From TMED26 sp042088965 (GTDB lineage: Bacteria > Pseudomonadota > Alphaproteobacteria > Thalassobaculales > Thalassobaculaceae): a DNA stretch of 5,093 nt. This document shows positions 1-5,093 of the stretch, in pieces. The notes under the pieces are model-generated. The model did not search any database and was not told where the DNA came from. It saw nothing but the letters and a program-made list of their open reading frames with translations. The translations under genes and the position numbers were made by a program. The stretch's first letter is position 1; each line of letters begins with the position of its first letter. The stretch spans positions 1 to 5,093 of the forward strand of contig JBELLC010000156.1 of assembly GCA_042088965.1 (NCBI GenBank), written 5' to 3'.

Positions 1-332
1 CCGGAAAAGGGGCGATTCTGGTCACCGGCAATACCTCTGCCACACGCGGTAAAGCACATTGGGGGTTTTTCGCCTCAACGAAGGCATCGCAACGCATCCT
101 GGCAGAATCAATGGCCCGTGAATTTGGCCCGCAAGGCATTCATGTGGCTTATTTCTTAATCGACGCATCAATTGATACGCCGCGCACCCGGCCTATGCTC
201 GCCGCTGACAAACCCGATGACTATTTTGCCAAACCGTCTGCCATTGCCAATGAGATGTTCCATGTCGCCCATCAAGACCCGTCAACCTGGTCATTCTTGG
301 TCGAACTGCGGCCCTTTGGCGAAATTTGGTAG
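1..332 (+). CDS. SDR-family protein, C-terminal part (5' end outside window)
   Basis: The reading frame is open from base 3 to a TAG at 330-332 and gives 109 visible residues; the N-terminal Rossmann half with the NAD(P)-binding glycine motif lies upstream of the window. The visible part matches the second half of the short-chain dehydrogenase/reductase fold: a beta-strand ending in LVTGNTSATRG, the active-site helix (FASTK, visible residues 23-27, then ILAESMAREFGPQGIHV), and an IDTP stretch near the substrate loop. The C-terminus ending in ELRPFGEIW is typical of a natural end, so the gene is not truncated on this side. The Lys of YxxxK is present (residue 27), but the Tyr position is Phe23 and the usual catalytic Ser position appears to be Asn10. 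From memory, a subgroup of bacterial SDRs carries Phe at this place, so this may be family-typical and not a mutation. The substrate is unknown. The gene is convergent with the AidB-like gene, with a 49-nt gap. An ATG at 111 is internal and is not the start. Confidence 0.85.
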   Translation, partial: GKGAILVTGNTSATRGKAHWGFFASTKASQRILAESMAREFGPQGIHVAYFLIDASIDTPRTRPMLAADKPDDYFAKPSAIANEMFHVAHQDPSTWSFLVELRPFGEIW

Positions 333-381
333 CAACATTGCCCTCACCCCGTTTGTTTGCCAAAGCCGTTTCCAACCCTGT

Positions 382-2052
382 TTAATGGTGCGGCGGCAGT
401 GCGCGATTGATAATTGCCTCAAAATCGCTGCCAGGTGGCAGACAGCCATAGGCCAAGGCGCTGTCATCTAACCGCGATTGGCAAAAAGCATCAGCGATAG
501 CGCTGGGGGCGTGACGGATCAGCAATGCTGCCTGCAACATAACCGCCATTTGTTCGGTTAAGCGGCGGGCGCGGGCCTCTAAATGGCGGCGATCTTTCAA
601 GTCATTGCGCAGCCGATCGATGGCCAAATCCAGGGCTGGATAGCCGCCGCGGGCCAATTCCAATTCATCAAACAATGCAGGGATTGCCAAAGGCTCACGT
701 TCCATCGCCCGCAACACATCCAGACACAGCACATTACCGCAGCCTTCCCAAATGCTGTTGATTGGTGCTTCACGATATAGACGAGGCAGAATTGACTCCT
801 CAATATAGCCAGAGCCGCCGTGGCATTCCATGGATTCGAAAACATGTCCTGGGGCACGCTTGGCATTCCAATATTTGGCGATGGCTGTCCCAATTCGGGC
901 AAACGCCGCCGCGCCAGGGTCCGAACTGGCCTGATCCATCGCCCGCGCCACCCGCAGCCCAAGCAGTGTCGCGGCCTCTGTCTCTATGGCCAAATCCGCC
1001 AGCACATTTGCCATCAACGGCTGATCAGACAGGGTACGCTGAAAAGCCCGCCGATTGCGCGTCCAATGCACAGCTTGCACAAGACCTTGGCGCATCAAAC
1101 CTGCCGATGCCATGGCGCAATAAACGCGGTTACCCTGCACCATATCAATGATCGTCCGAATGCCGCGCCCTTCGTTACCAACCATCAAGCCCCAGGTATC
1201 CTGCATCTCGATCTCGCTGGACGCATTAGAGCGATTGCCCAGTTTATCTTTCAAGCGCTGGATAAACAGGCTGTTCCGTTGGCCCTCAGGGGTCCAGCGT
1301 GGCACCAAAAAGCAACTGATGCCCATGGCTGTTTTCGCCAAGGTTAAAAAGCCGTCGCTCATAGGGGCAGAGCAAAAATACTTATGCCCAGTTAACAAAT
1401 AAGCTTCACCAATACCTGTGGCAGCACCCAGGGGCACAGCATGGGTCGAATTACTGCGCACATCCGAGCCACCTTGTTTTTCGGTCATGAACATGCCAAT
1501 GGTCGCGCCGGTTTTTTCCTCAACGGGTAAATCCCGCGCGTCATAGTGTGTTGACAGTAGCCGCGGGATCCACGCATTGGCAATCTCGGGCGTTGATCGC
1601 AAAGCCGGGATTGCTGAATAGGTCATGGCCATCGGGCACATCACCCCGGCTTCAACCTGATTGAACATGTAGATCAAAGCCGCCTGACCAACCTGCCCAC
1701 CGCGCCCTTCGTTATGCCATGCAAAACTGCCAAGCTGATGCTTAATCGCCAGCCCCAAAAGATCATGATAGGCCGGATGATAGGTCACTTGGTTGACGCG
1801 CATGCCATAGCGATCGTAAGCGGCCAATTGGGGACTATGCCGGTTGGCTTGATCTGCTTTATCAAAACTCGCTTCACTGCCAACAGCCGCCCCCAGCGCG
1901 TCGAAGTGATCGGCCGCCCAACCGGCACCCTCACGGTCAACGGCCGCCCTTAAGACGGGGTCATCTTGCCATAGATTTTGATCACCAAGATGCGGTGGCA
2001 TATTGACCACCTCATGGGTTGGTAATTGGGCCAATGGTGCGCGCGGCTGCAT
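382..2052 (-). CDS. aidB: AidB-like acyl-CoA dehydrogenase
   Basis: This 556-residue flavoprotein is close in length to E. coli AidB (about 540 residues) and collinear with it along its length, as judged from memory of that sequence. Shared landmarks are REGAGW (40-45), QVEAG..CP (132-140), MTEKQGGSDVRSN (189-201, the FAD/substrate-contacting strand), LKDKLGNRSNAS (267-278), LPRLYREAPINSIWEG (422-437) and CLDVLR (443-448). Glu436 in the IWEG motif sits where acyl-CoA dehydrogenases carry the catalytic base. The C-terminal roughly 100 residues form the extra helical domain that in E. coli AidB binds DNA; basic clusters (DRRHLEARARR, about 487-497) are visible. E. coli AidB belongs to the Ada adaptive response to alkylation and has only weak isovaleryl-CoA dehydrogenase activity; whether this protein is protective or metabolic is unresolved. 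The start at 2052 is supported by GAGGTG (complement of 2058-2063) 5 nt upstream. The N-terminus THEVVN...NLW also lines up with the AidB N-terminus, which argues against Met18. No ada, alkA or alkB gene is visible nearby. It is transcribed divergently from the acyl-CoA dehydrogenase remnant. Confidence 0.95.
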   Translation of the reverse strand: MQPRAPLAQLPTHEVVNMPPHLGDQNLWQDDPVLRAAVDREGAGWAADHFDALGAAVGSEASFDKADQANRHSPQLAAYDRYGMRVNQVTYHPAYHDLLGLAIKHQLGSFAWHNEGRGGQVGQAALIYMFNQVEAGVMCPMAMTYSAIPALRSTPEIANAWIPRLLSTHYDARDLPVEEKTGATIGMFMTEKQGGSDVRSNSTHAVPLGAATGIGEAYLLTGHKYFCSAPMSDGFLTLAKTAMGISCFLVPRWTPEGQRNSLFIQRLKDKLGNRSNASSEIEMQDTWGLMVGNEGRGIRTIIDMVQGNRVYCAMASAGLMRQGLVQAVHWTRNRRAFQRTLSDQPLMANVLADLAIETEAATLLGLRVARAMDQASSDPGAAAFARIGTAIAKYWNAKRAPGHVFESMECHGGSGYIEESILPRLYREAPINSIWEGCGNVLCLDVLRAMEREPLAIPALFDELELARGGYPALDLAIDRLRNDLKDRRHLEARARRLTEQMAVMLQAALLIRHAPSAIADAFCQSRLDDSALAYGCLPPGSDFEAIINRALPPHH

Positions 2053-2102
2053 GGCATCACCTCAATTGCGAACGGATATTCTCGGCCGATCAACAGACCG
2101 GC

Positions 2103-2131
2103 GATTAAGTTGGCCACGGCTGATCAGGCAA
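2103..2131 (-). promoter_or_regulatory. candidate promoter for the AidB-like gene
   Basis: Read on the minus strand, TTGCCT is followed after 17 nt by TTAATC, which leaves about 50 nt to the start codon at 2052. The -10 match is poor and the call rests only on spacing and position. An overlapping TTGAAA just upstream could be an alternative -35 element. No Ada-box was recognised. Confidence 0.22.
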
Positions 2132-2153
2132 TTTCAAGCTTTTTTTAATGCAC

Positions 2154-2209
2154 GGCAGACTTGCTATTCTTGGTAAAGACGGCAAGCTAGCGTTTATATT
2201 CAGTCTGCC
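2154..2209. repeat. 8-bp spaced inverted repeat around the plus-strand promoter candidate
   Basis: GGCAGACT at 2154-2161 is the exact reverse complement of AGTCTGCC at 2202-2209, with 40 nt between the arms. A smaller pair, CTTGC (2160-2164) and GCAAG (2182-2186), is partly nested within it. The candidate -35/-10 pair lies between the long arms. It could be two half-operators, a leader hairpin, or chance. The arms are seen directly; any role is inference. Confidence 0.35.
2170..2198 (+). promoter_or_regulatory. candidate promoter for the plus-strand catabolic group
   Basis: TTGGTA (2170-2175) is followed after 17 nt by TTTATA (2193-2198), a reasonable sigma70-type pair. Transcription would begin roughly 20 nt before the ATG at 2227 and could read through the 65-codon remnant into the crotonase-family and RraA-like genes. 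The leader would be short and lacks a strong ribosome binding site before 2227. Confidence 0.35.
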
Positions 2210-2226
2210 TGCGAGACCCACCCACA

Positions 2227-2424
2227 ATGCGAAACCCTTTTGACACCGACGAGCGGCGGGCTTTTCACGAAATGCTCGCGCAGTTTGCGCGCGCTGAGAT
2301 CATCCCATATGCTGACGCCGGGGATGGGGCCGGCGAGGTGCCATGGGGTTTGCATCAAATGGCCATTGGCGGCGGTTCAGAAGAAATTATGCGTGACCTC
2401 GCTGTCCGGCAAATGGGACGTTAA
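2227..2424 (+). pseudogene. acyl-CoA dehydrogenase remnant with in-frame internal deletion
   Basis: The 65-codon ORF is a composite of two ends of one protein family. Residues 1 to about 44 (MRNPFDTDERRAF, ARAEIIPYADAGD, GEVPWGLHQ) resemble the first helices of a medium/short-chain acyl-CoA dehydrogenase. Residues about 45 to 65 (MAIGGGSEEIMRDLAVRQMG) are the classic last helix of the same family. A normal member has about 380 residues, so roughly 300 residues are missing, including the FAD-binding strand, the substrate pocket and the catalytic Glu. The junction lies near base 2358. Frame, ATG and TAA are all intact. No strong Shine-Dalgarno is seen before 2227. It cannot be a working dehydrogenase. 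The likely reading is the scar of a deletion in what was the first gene of an operon with the crotonase-family gene 38 nt downstream. Alternatives are an assembly collapse, or a retained small protein with a new role. Confidence 0.8.
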
Positions 2425-2462
2425 GAAACCCCAGAAATTCGTCAGCATACAGGGAAAATATT

Positions 2463-3251
2463 ATGGATCTTCAGACCCTTACCTTTAACGTTACCGATCA
2501 CATCGCGACCATCACTTTAAACCGTCCAGAGGCTGTCAACGCCATGAACCGGCGGTTTATGCAGGAGCTGTTTGCTGTCGCCTGCCGGTGTGACAGTGAT
2601 GATGATATCCGCGCGGTTATTTTAACGGGCGCAGGGAGGTTTTTCTCCGCGGGTGGTGACTTGAAAGAATTTGCCGAACAAGGCGATGACTTGCCCGGTT
2701 ATGTGACCGAGCTTGCCACCTTCCTGCATGCTGCTGTCACGCGCCTACAACGCATGAACGCCCCCCTGATTGTGGCCGTGAATGGTATGGCGGCTGGCGG
2801 CGGCCTGAGTTTGGTATCTGCGGGTGATCAGGTCATTGCTGGCGAAAGCGCCGCCTTTACCTGCGCATATACCAACGCCGGGATCACCCCGGATGGTAGC
2901 TCCACCTATTTCCTAGCCAAGCACATCGGCCTGTTGCGGGCCAAAGAATTGGTTTTGACCAATCGCCGTTTAAGCGCTGCCGAAGCCCTTGACTGGGGGC
3001 TGGTGTCACAGGTTGTCAGCGATGATCAATTGCTGGTTGAGGCGATGGCCATGGCAAAGGTTTTTGCCAATGGCCCAACCCAAGCTTATGGCGGGGCCAA
3101 GCGTCTCTTGCTGTCGGCGTTCAGCGGCAGCTTAGAAACCCAGCTTGAGGAGGAATCAGCAAGCATTACCCGCATGGCCCGCAGCCATGATGGCCGCGAA
3201 GGTATTGACGCCTTTGCCAACCGCCGGACACCAAATTTCAAAGGCATATAA
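2463..3251 (+). CDS. enoyl-CoA hydratase/isomerase family protein (PaaG-like active site)
   Basis: This 262-residue protein is of normal crotonase-superfamily length. Visible landmarks are ITLNRPEAVNAMN (17-29), the first oxyanion-hole segment FSAGGDLKEF (61-70), the second oxyanion segment NGMAAGGG (107-114), and ITPDGSSTYFLAKHIG (141-156). The C-terminus REGIDAFANRRTPNFKG is typical of the family. The protein should bind an acyl-CoA and stabilise a thioester enolate in the cytoplasm. Of the two glutamates used by classical hydratases, the first position is non-acidic (the CAYTNAG region, 134-140) and the second is Asp144. That pattern resembles PaaG-type isomerases more than hydratases, so a delta-isomerase or ring-opening type reaction is more likely than simple hydration; the true substrate is unknown. 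AGGGA (2451-2455) lies 7 nt before the ATG. It follows the dehydrogenase remnant by 38 nt and precedes the RraA-like gene by 15 nt, which suggests one transcript. Confidence 0.93.
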   Translation: MDLQTLTFNVTDHIATITLNRPEAVNAMNRRFMQELFAVACRCDSDDDIRAVILTGAGRFFSAGGDLKEFAEQGDDLPGYVTELATFLHAAVTRLQRMNAPLIVAVNGMAAGGGLSLVSAGDQVIAGESAAFTCAYTNAGITPDGSSTYFLAKHIGLLRAKELVLTNRRLSAAEALDWGLVSQVVSDDQLLVEAMAMAKVFANGPTQAYGGAKRLLLSAFSGSLETQLEEESASITRMARSHDGREGIDAFANRRTPNFKGI

Positions 3252-3266
3252 CCAAAGGAGCCAACA

Positions 3267-3926
3267 ATGGCCGTTCTTCGCCACAGTTACACAGCACCCG
3301 CCATAAATGACAGCCTCATGGCCCGTTGGCGCAAGGTGCCGCCCGCCATCGCGGGCGATTGTATGAACCGCGACAATTGCATGAATGGCCGCATATCGCC
3401 GATTGCCGATGGCACGACGTTAACAGGCTTTGCCCGCACCGTGACCCCAATGGCAGGCGATAATGCCGCCATTCATGTCGTCCTCGCACTGGCTGAACCT
3501 GGCGATATCATTATCATCGCTGGCGGCGGTAATCTGGATATTGCGCTGATGGGTGGCTTAATGATTGAAGGCGCAAAGGCGCGCGGGATTGGCGGTATCA
3601 TTGTTGATGGTGCGGTCCGTGACCTAGGCGAACTCCGCGAGTCAGGGATACCTGTTTATGCTGCTGGTGCCTGCCCACGCGGCCCCCATAAGGGCTTTGG
3701 CGGGCGCATTGACGGGGCGGCGGCCTGCGGCGATGTTGCTGTGCATTCAGGTGATTTGATTTTGGGCGATGATGACGGCATTGCGGTCGTCCCACAGGCG
3801 CTGATCACCACCCTGATCGACGCCTGTGAAGCAAAAATGGCCGCTGAAGAAAGTGATTTGGAGAAAATCCGCAGCGGTGTCACGACGGTTGAACTGCAAG
3901 GCCTTGAAATCCCAGATCCGATGTAG
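3267..3926 (+). CDS. RraA-like / HMG aldolase family protein
   Basis: This 219-residue protein is of the RraA/4-hydroxy-4-methyl-2-oxoglutarate (HMG) aldolase family. Landmarks are the GDNAAIH segment (64-70), the GGLM turn with Gly96-Gly97 (96-99), IIVDGAVRDLGEL (111-123), and GDDDGIAVVP (167-176). Arg118 and Asp119 match the substrate-carboxylate Arg and metal-ligand Asp of HMG/CHA aldolases. Gly97, 20 intervening residues, Arg118-Asp119, two residues and Glu122 fit the G-X20-R-D-X2-E/D pattern that I recall being linked to aldolase and oxaloacetate decarboxylase activity. A metal-dependent retro-aldolase or decarboxylase acting on a 2-oxo acid is therefore more likely than the RNase E inhibitor role of E. 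coli RraA. The substrate is not deducible. AAAGGAG (3254-3260) is a strong ribosome binding site 6 nt before the ATG. The gene is tightly linked to the upstream crotonase-family gene and convergent with the transporter gene, 21 nt away. Confidence 0.9.
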   Translation: MAVLRHSYTAPAINDSLMARWRKVPPAIAGDCMNRDNCMNGRISPIADGTTLTGFARTVTPMAGDNAAIHVVLALAEPGDIIIIAGGGNLDIALMGGLMIEGAKARGIGGIIVDGAVRDLGELRESGIPVYAAGACPRGPHKGFGGRIDGAAACGDVAVHSGDLILGDDDGIAVVPQALITTLIDACEAKMAAEESDLEKIRSGVTTVELQGLEIPDPM

Positions 3927-3947
3927 CCCAAGCATTGCCATAACCGA

Positions 3948-4823
3948 TCAGCGGCGGGCGAAAAATAATGCCCCAATCACCACCGCACCGCCCAGCAATT
4001 GACTGGGCGTAAGACGTTCGCCCAGCAGTAAAAAAGCGATCGCAATCGTGACCAAAGGTTCCAGATTGCTGATCGCCGCTGAGCGCACCGACCCCAGCCG
4101 CGCTATGGTGGCGTAGAGCGCGGTTAAGCCAATCACATAAGCTATTGCCGCCCCCAGGACACCGCCCCAACCGATGGCACTGGCAGGCCATTGATGATCC
4201 CCAATGATTACCCCCAGAGTGATATAAAACACCGCTGCCCCCCAAATCGCCCCAAGGGACAGGGACGTGCTGGGCAAGTGTTCAGACATGCGGCGGCTGA
4301 CCAAATAGCCAATCGCCACCGCCAGCCCAGCGACCAGCGCCAACGCCATGCCACGGGGATCCGCAGCATCCCAGCTTACCCCGAAAATCAACACCACCCC
4401 TGCAAAGGCAATGGCCAGGCTCAAAGCCCGCGCGCCAGAGACACGTTCATGACCTGAAACATGCGCCAAAACCGCGACCAGGATCGGGAAACAGAAAAAG
4501 ATCAGCGATGCCAAACCAACCGGGATATAACGCACCGAGGTCATGTATCCAAATGAGGCCACAATGGTGACCAGGGATAATGCGCCGACGCCCCGCCAAT
4601 GCTTTACCATTGGCTGAATGGGCCAACGCAGGATCAACGCCAGCACCGTCATGGTGGTCACAGCAACCACAAATCTGACGACTTGAAAGCTGATCACGCC
4701 AATGCCATCGTCAAAGGCCAACCGCGCCAAATTCGGGGCTGTGGCGAAAAAAACGATCATGACCAGGGCCAACACGAGGCCCAAGCGATCAACTGGCGGC
4801 ACGCCGACAGGGGAGTTGGTCAT
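3948..4823 (-). CDS. EamA-type DMT superfamily transporter
   Basis: This 291-residue, very hydrophobic protein has about ten predicted inner-membrane helices in two EamA repeats (approximately residues 13-33, 43-66, 79-95, 101-122, 132-150, then 157-176, 187-207, 216-236, 246-267, 273-289). Each repeat ends in the family's typical pattern: IPVGLASLIFFCFPILVAVL followed by HERVSG, and VRSAAISNLEPLVTIAIAFL followed by GERLTPSQLLGG. Members export or import small metabolites such as amino acids and their derivatives; nothing here fixes the substrate. The start at 4823 (MTNSPVG) is preferred because a good ribosome binding site lies just before it. A longer in-frame ATG at 4862 would add 13 mostly polar and basic residues (304 residues in all) and lacks a well-spaced site. 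It lies downstream of the UbiK-like gene on the same strand with an 88-nt gap, so it may have its own promoter. Confidence 0.93.
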   Translation of the reverse strand: MTNSPVGVPPVDRLGLVLALVMIVFFATAPNLARLAFDDGIGVISFQVVRFVVAVTTMTVLALILRWPIQPMVKHWRGVGALSLVTIVASFGYMTSVRYIPVGLASLIFFCFPILVAVLAHVSGHERVSGARALSLAIAFAGVVLIFGVSWDAADPRGMALALVAGLAVAIGYLVSRRMSEHLPSTSLSLGAIWGAAVFYITLGVIIGDHQWPASAIGWGGVLGAAIAYVIGLTALYATIARLGSVRSAAISNLEPLVTIAIAFLLLGERLTPSQLLGGAVVIGALFFARR

Positions 4824-4831
4824 GCAAACAA

Positions 4832-4838
4832 TCCTCTC
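4832..4838 (-). promoter_or_regulatory. ribosome binding site that decides the transporter start
   Basis: On the minus strand GAGAGGA lies 8 nt before the ATG at 4823. The upstream in-frame ATG at 4862 has only a weak AGG about 13 nt away. This favours the shorter transporter protein. Confidence 0.6.
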
Positions 4839-4911
4839 GGCCCCTGAACGCCGTCGCATCACAAAACCGAAACCTGCATGGTATCGATATCACGCAGTTT
4901 AGCCGTAGGTG

Positions 4912-5093
4912 TTAGTCCGTGGTCTTGGGTTTGCGTTGCCGTGTAGGGGCGGTTTTCGCCGTCGTCCGAGAGGGTGTCTTTTTGGCAGTGGTGGTTTTCG
5001 GTTTGGCGGCTGTTTCCAACACCGCCAAGCGTGCGGCTAAAGCCTCATTCTCCGCCCGCGCCTTTTCAGCCATTACCCGCACCGCGTCAAATT
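4912..5093 (-). CDS. UbiK/BMFP family protein, C-terminal part (5' end outside window)
   Basis: The minus-strand frame is open from the window edge to a TAA at 4912-4914 and gives 59 visible residues. The first 26 (FDAVRVMAEKARAENEALAA, then RLAVLE) are a coiled-coil segment that matches the end of the BMFP/YqiC domain now called accessory factor UbiK (PF04380). A Lys/Thr/Ala/Pro-rich tail (AAKPKTTTAKK to KPKTTD) follows, a common disordered extension in alphaproteobacterial members. UbiK assists the ubiquinone biosynthesis complex and is membrane-associated through its N-terminal amphipathic helix, which lies outside the window. The protein is small (usually around 80-120 residues), so about half is probably missing here. 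Identification rests on a short but characteristic stretch; another coiled-coil protein with a basic tail remains possible. Confidence 0.72.
   Translation of the reverse strand, partial: FDAVRVMAEKARAENEALAARLAVLETAAKPKTTTAKKTPSRTTAKTAPTRQRKPKTTD

Larger units (their letters stand above)
2053..2226. other. divergent intergenic region, probable promoters for both sides
   Basis: This 174-nt stretch separates the divergent starts of the AidB-like gene and the plus-strand catabolic group, so it should carry promoters for both. It holds a run of seven T (2140-2146 area), a palindromic TGATCA (2121-2126), an 8-bp spaced inverted repeat (2154-2161 and 2202-2209) and candidate -35/-10 pairs in each direction. 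No coding frame, tRNA or convincing terminator hairpin was seen. Confidence 0.6.

Noticed and set aside
333..381. Terminator between the convergent SDR and AidB-like genes
   Set aside because: No stem-loop with a T-run was found by eye in this 49-nt gap.
597..962. Second minus-strand frame inside the AidB-like gene, which might have signalled a frameshift
   Set aside because: The main frame is continuous with collinear AidB motifs before, within and after this stretch, so no frameshift is needed.
820..1347. Long open frame on the plus strand opposite the AidB-like gene (about 175 codons)
   Set aside because: It is antisense to a gene with clear family motifs along its length, its translation resembles no known protein pattern, and similar antisense frames are common in GC-rich coding DNA.
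2240..2488. 82-codon plus-strand frame overlapping the dehydrogenase remnant and the crotonase-gene start
   Set aside because: It has no recognisable pattern, while the overlapping frame from 2227 shows clear acyl-CoA dehydrogenase ends; this is a shadow frame.
3927..3947. Bidirectional terminator between the RraA-like and transporter genes
   Set aside because: The gap is only 21 nt and shows no hairpin with a T-tract.
3656..3976. Minus-strand frames opposite the RraA-like gene running into the transporter end
   Set aside because: They are antisense to a well-supported gene and carry no family motifs.
4824..4862. Longer transporter start at 4862
   Set aside because: It adds 13 polar/basic residues atypical of the family N-terminus and lacks a well-spaced ribosome binding site, whereas 4823 has one. 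It remains possible.
4872..4895. Palindromic TATCGATA stretch upstream of the transporter gene as an operator
   Set aside because: It is short, AT-rich and not paired with recognisable promoter elements; chance is the simpler explanation.
1..5093. CRISPR array, mobile element, tRNA, riboswitch, or a defence/toxin-antitoxin system
   Set aside because: No regularly spaced direct repeats, transposase or integrase motifs, cloverleaf pattern or toxin/antitoxin-like gene pair was seen on either strand.

Overview
The window looks like chromosomal DNA of a free-living proteobacterium, most likely an alphaproteobacterium. That is an inference from moderately GC-rich, densely packed genes, an AidB-type acyl-CoA dehydrogenase, acyl-CoA and RraA-type catabolic genes, and a UbiK/BMFP-type protein with a Lys/Ala/Thr-rich tail. 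There is no sign of phage, an insertion sequence, CRISPR, tRNA or rRNA.

Layout. (1) 1-332, plus strand: the C-terminal part of a short-chain dehydrogenase/reductase-like protein whose active-site Tyr position is Phe. (2) 382-2052, minus strand: a full-length AidB-like acyl-CoA dehydrogenase, convergent with the SDR gene. (3) 2053-2226: a divergent intergenic region with candidate promoters and an 8-bp spaced inverted repeat. (4) 2227-2424, plus strand: a 65-codon ORF that joins the extreme N-terminus of an acyl-CoA dehydrogenase directly to its extreme C-terminus, so the whole catalytic middle is missing. (5) 2463-3251, plus strand: an enoyl-CoA hydratase/isomerase family protein with a PaaG-like active site. 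(6) 3267-3926, plus strand: an RraA-like/HMG-aldolase family protein, 15 nt downstream and probably co-transcribed. (7) 3948-4823, minus strand: a ten-TM EamA (DMT) transporter, convergent with the RraA-like gene. (8) 4912-5093, minus strand: the C-terminal end of a UbiK/BMFP family protein.

How the genes fit together. The plus-strand group (acyl-CoA dehydrogenase remnant, crotonase-fold enzyme, RraA-like aldolase/decarboxylase) reads like a small acyl-CoA or oxo-acid catabolic operon whose first gene has suffered a large in-frame internal deletion. The divergent AidB-like gene is a second, intact acyl-CoA dehydrogenase-fold protein. Whether it takes part in the same metabolism or in alkylation stress, as E. 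coli AidB does, cannot be decided from the sequence.

I do not see a convincing undescribed system. The item most worth a second look is the internally deleted acyl-CoA dehydrogenase ORF, which keeps its frame, start and stop.
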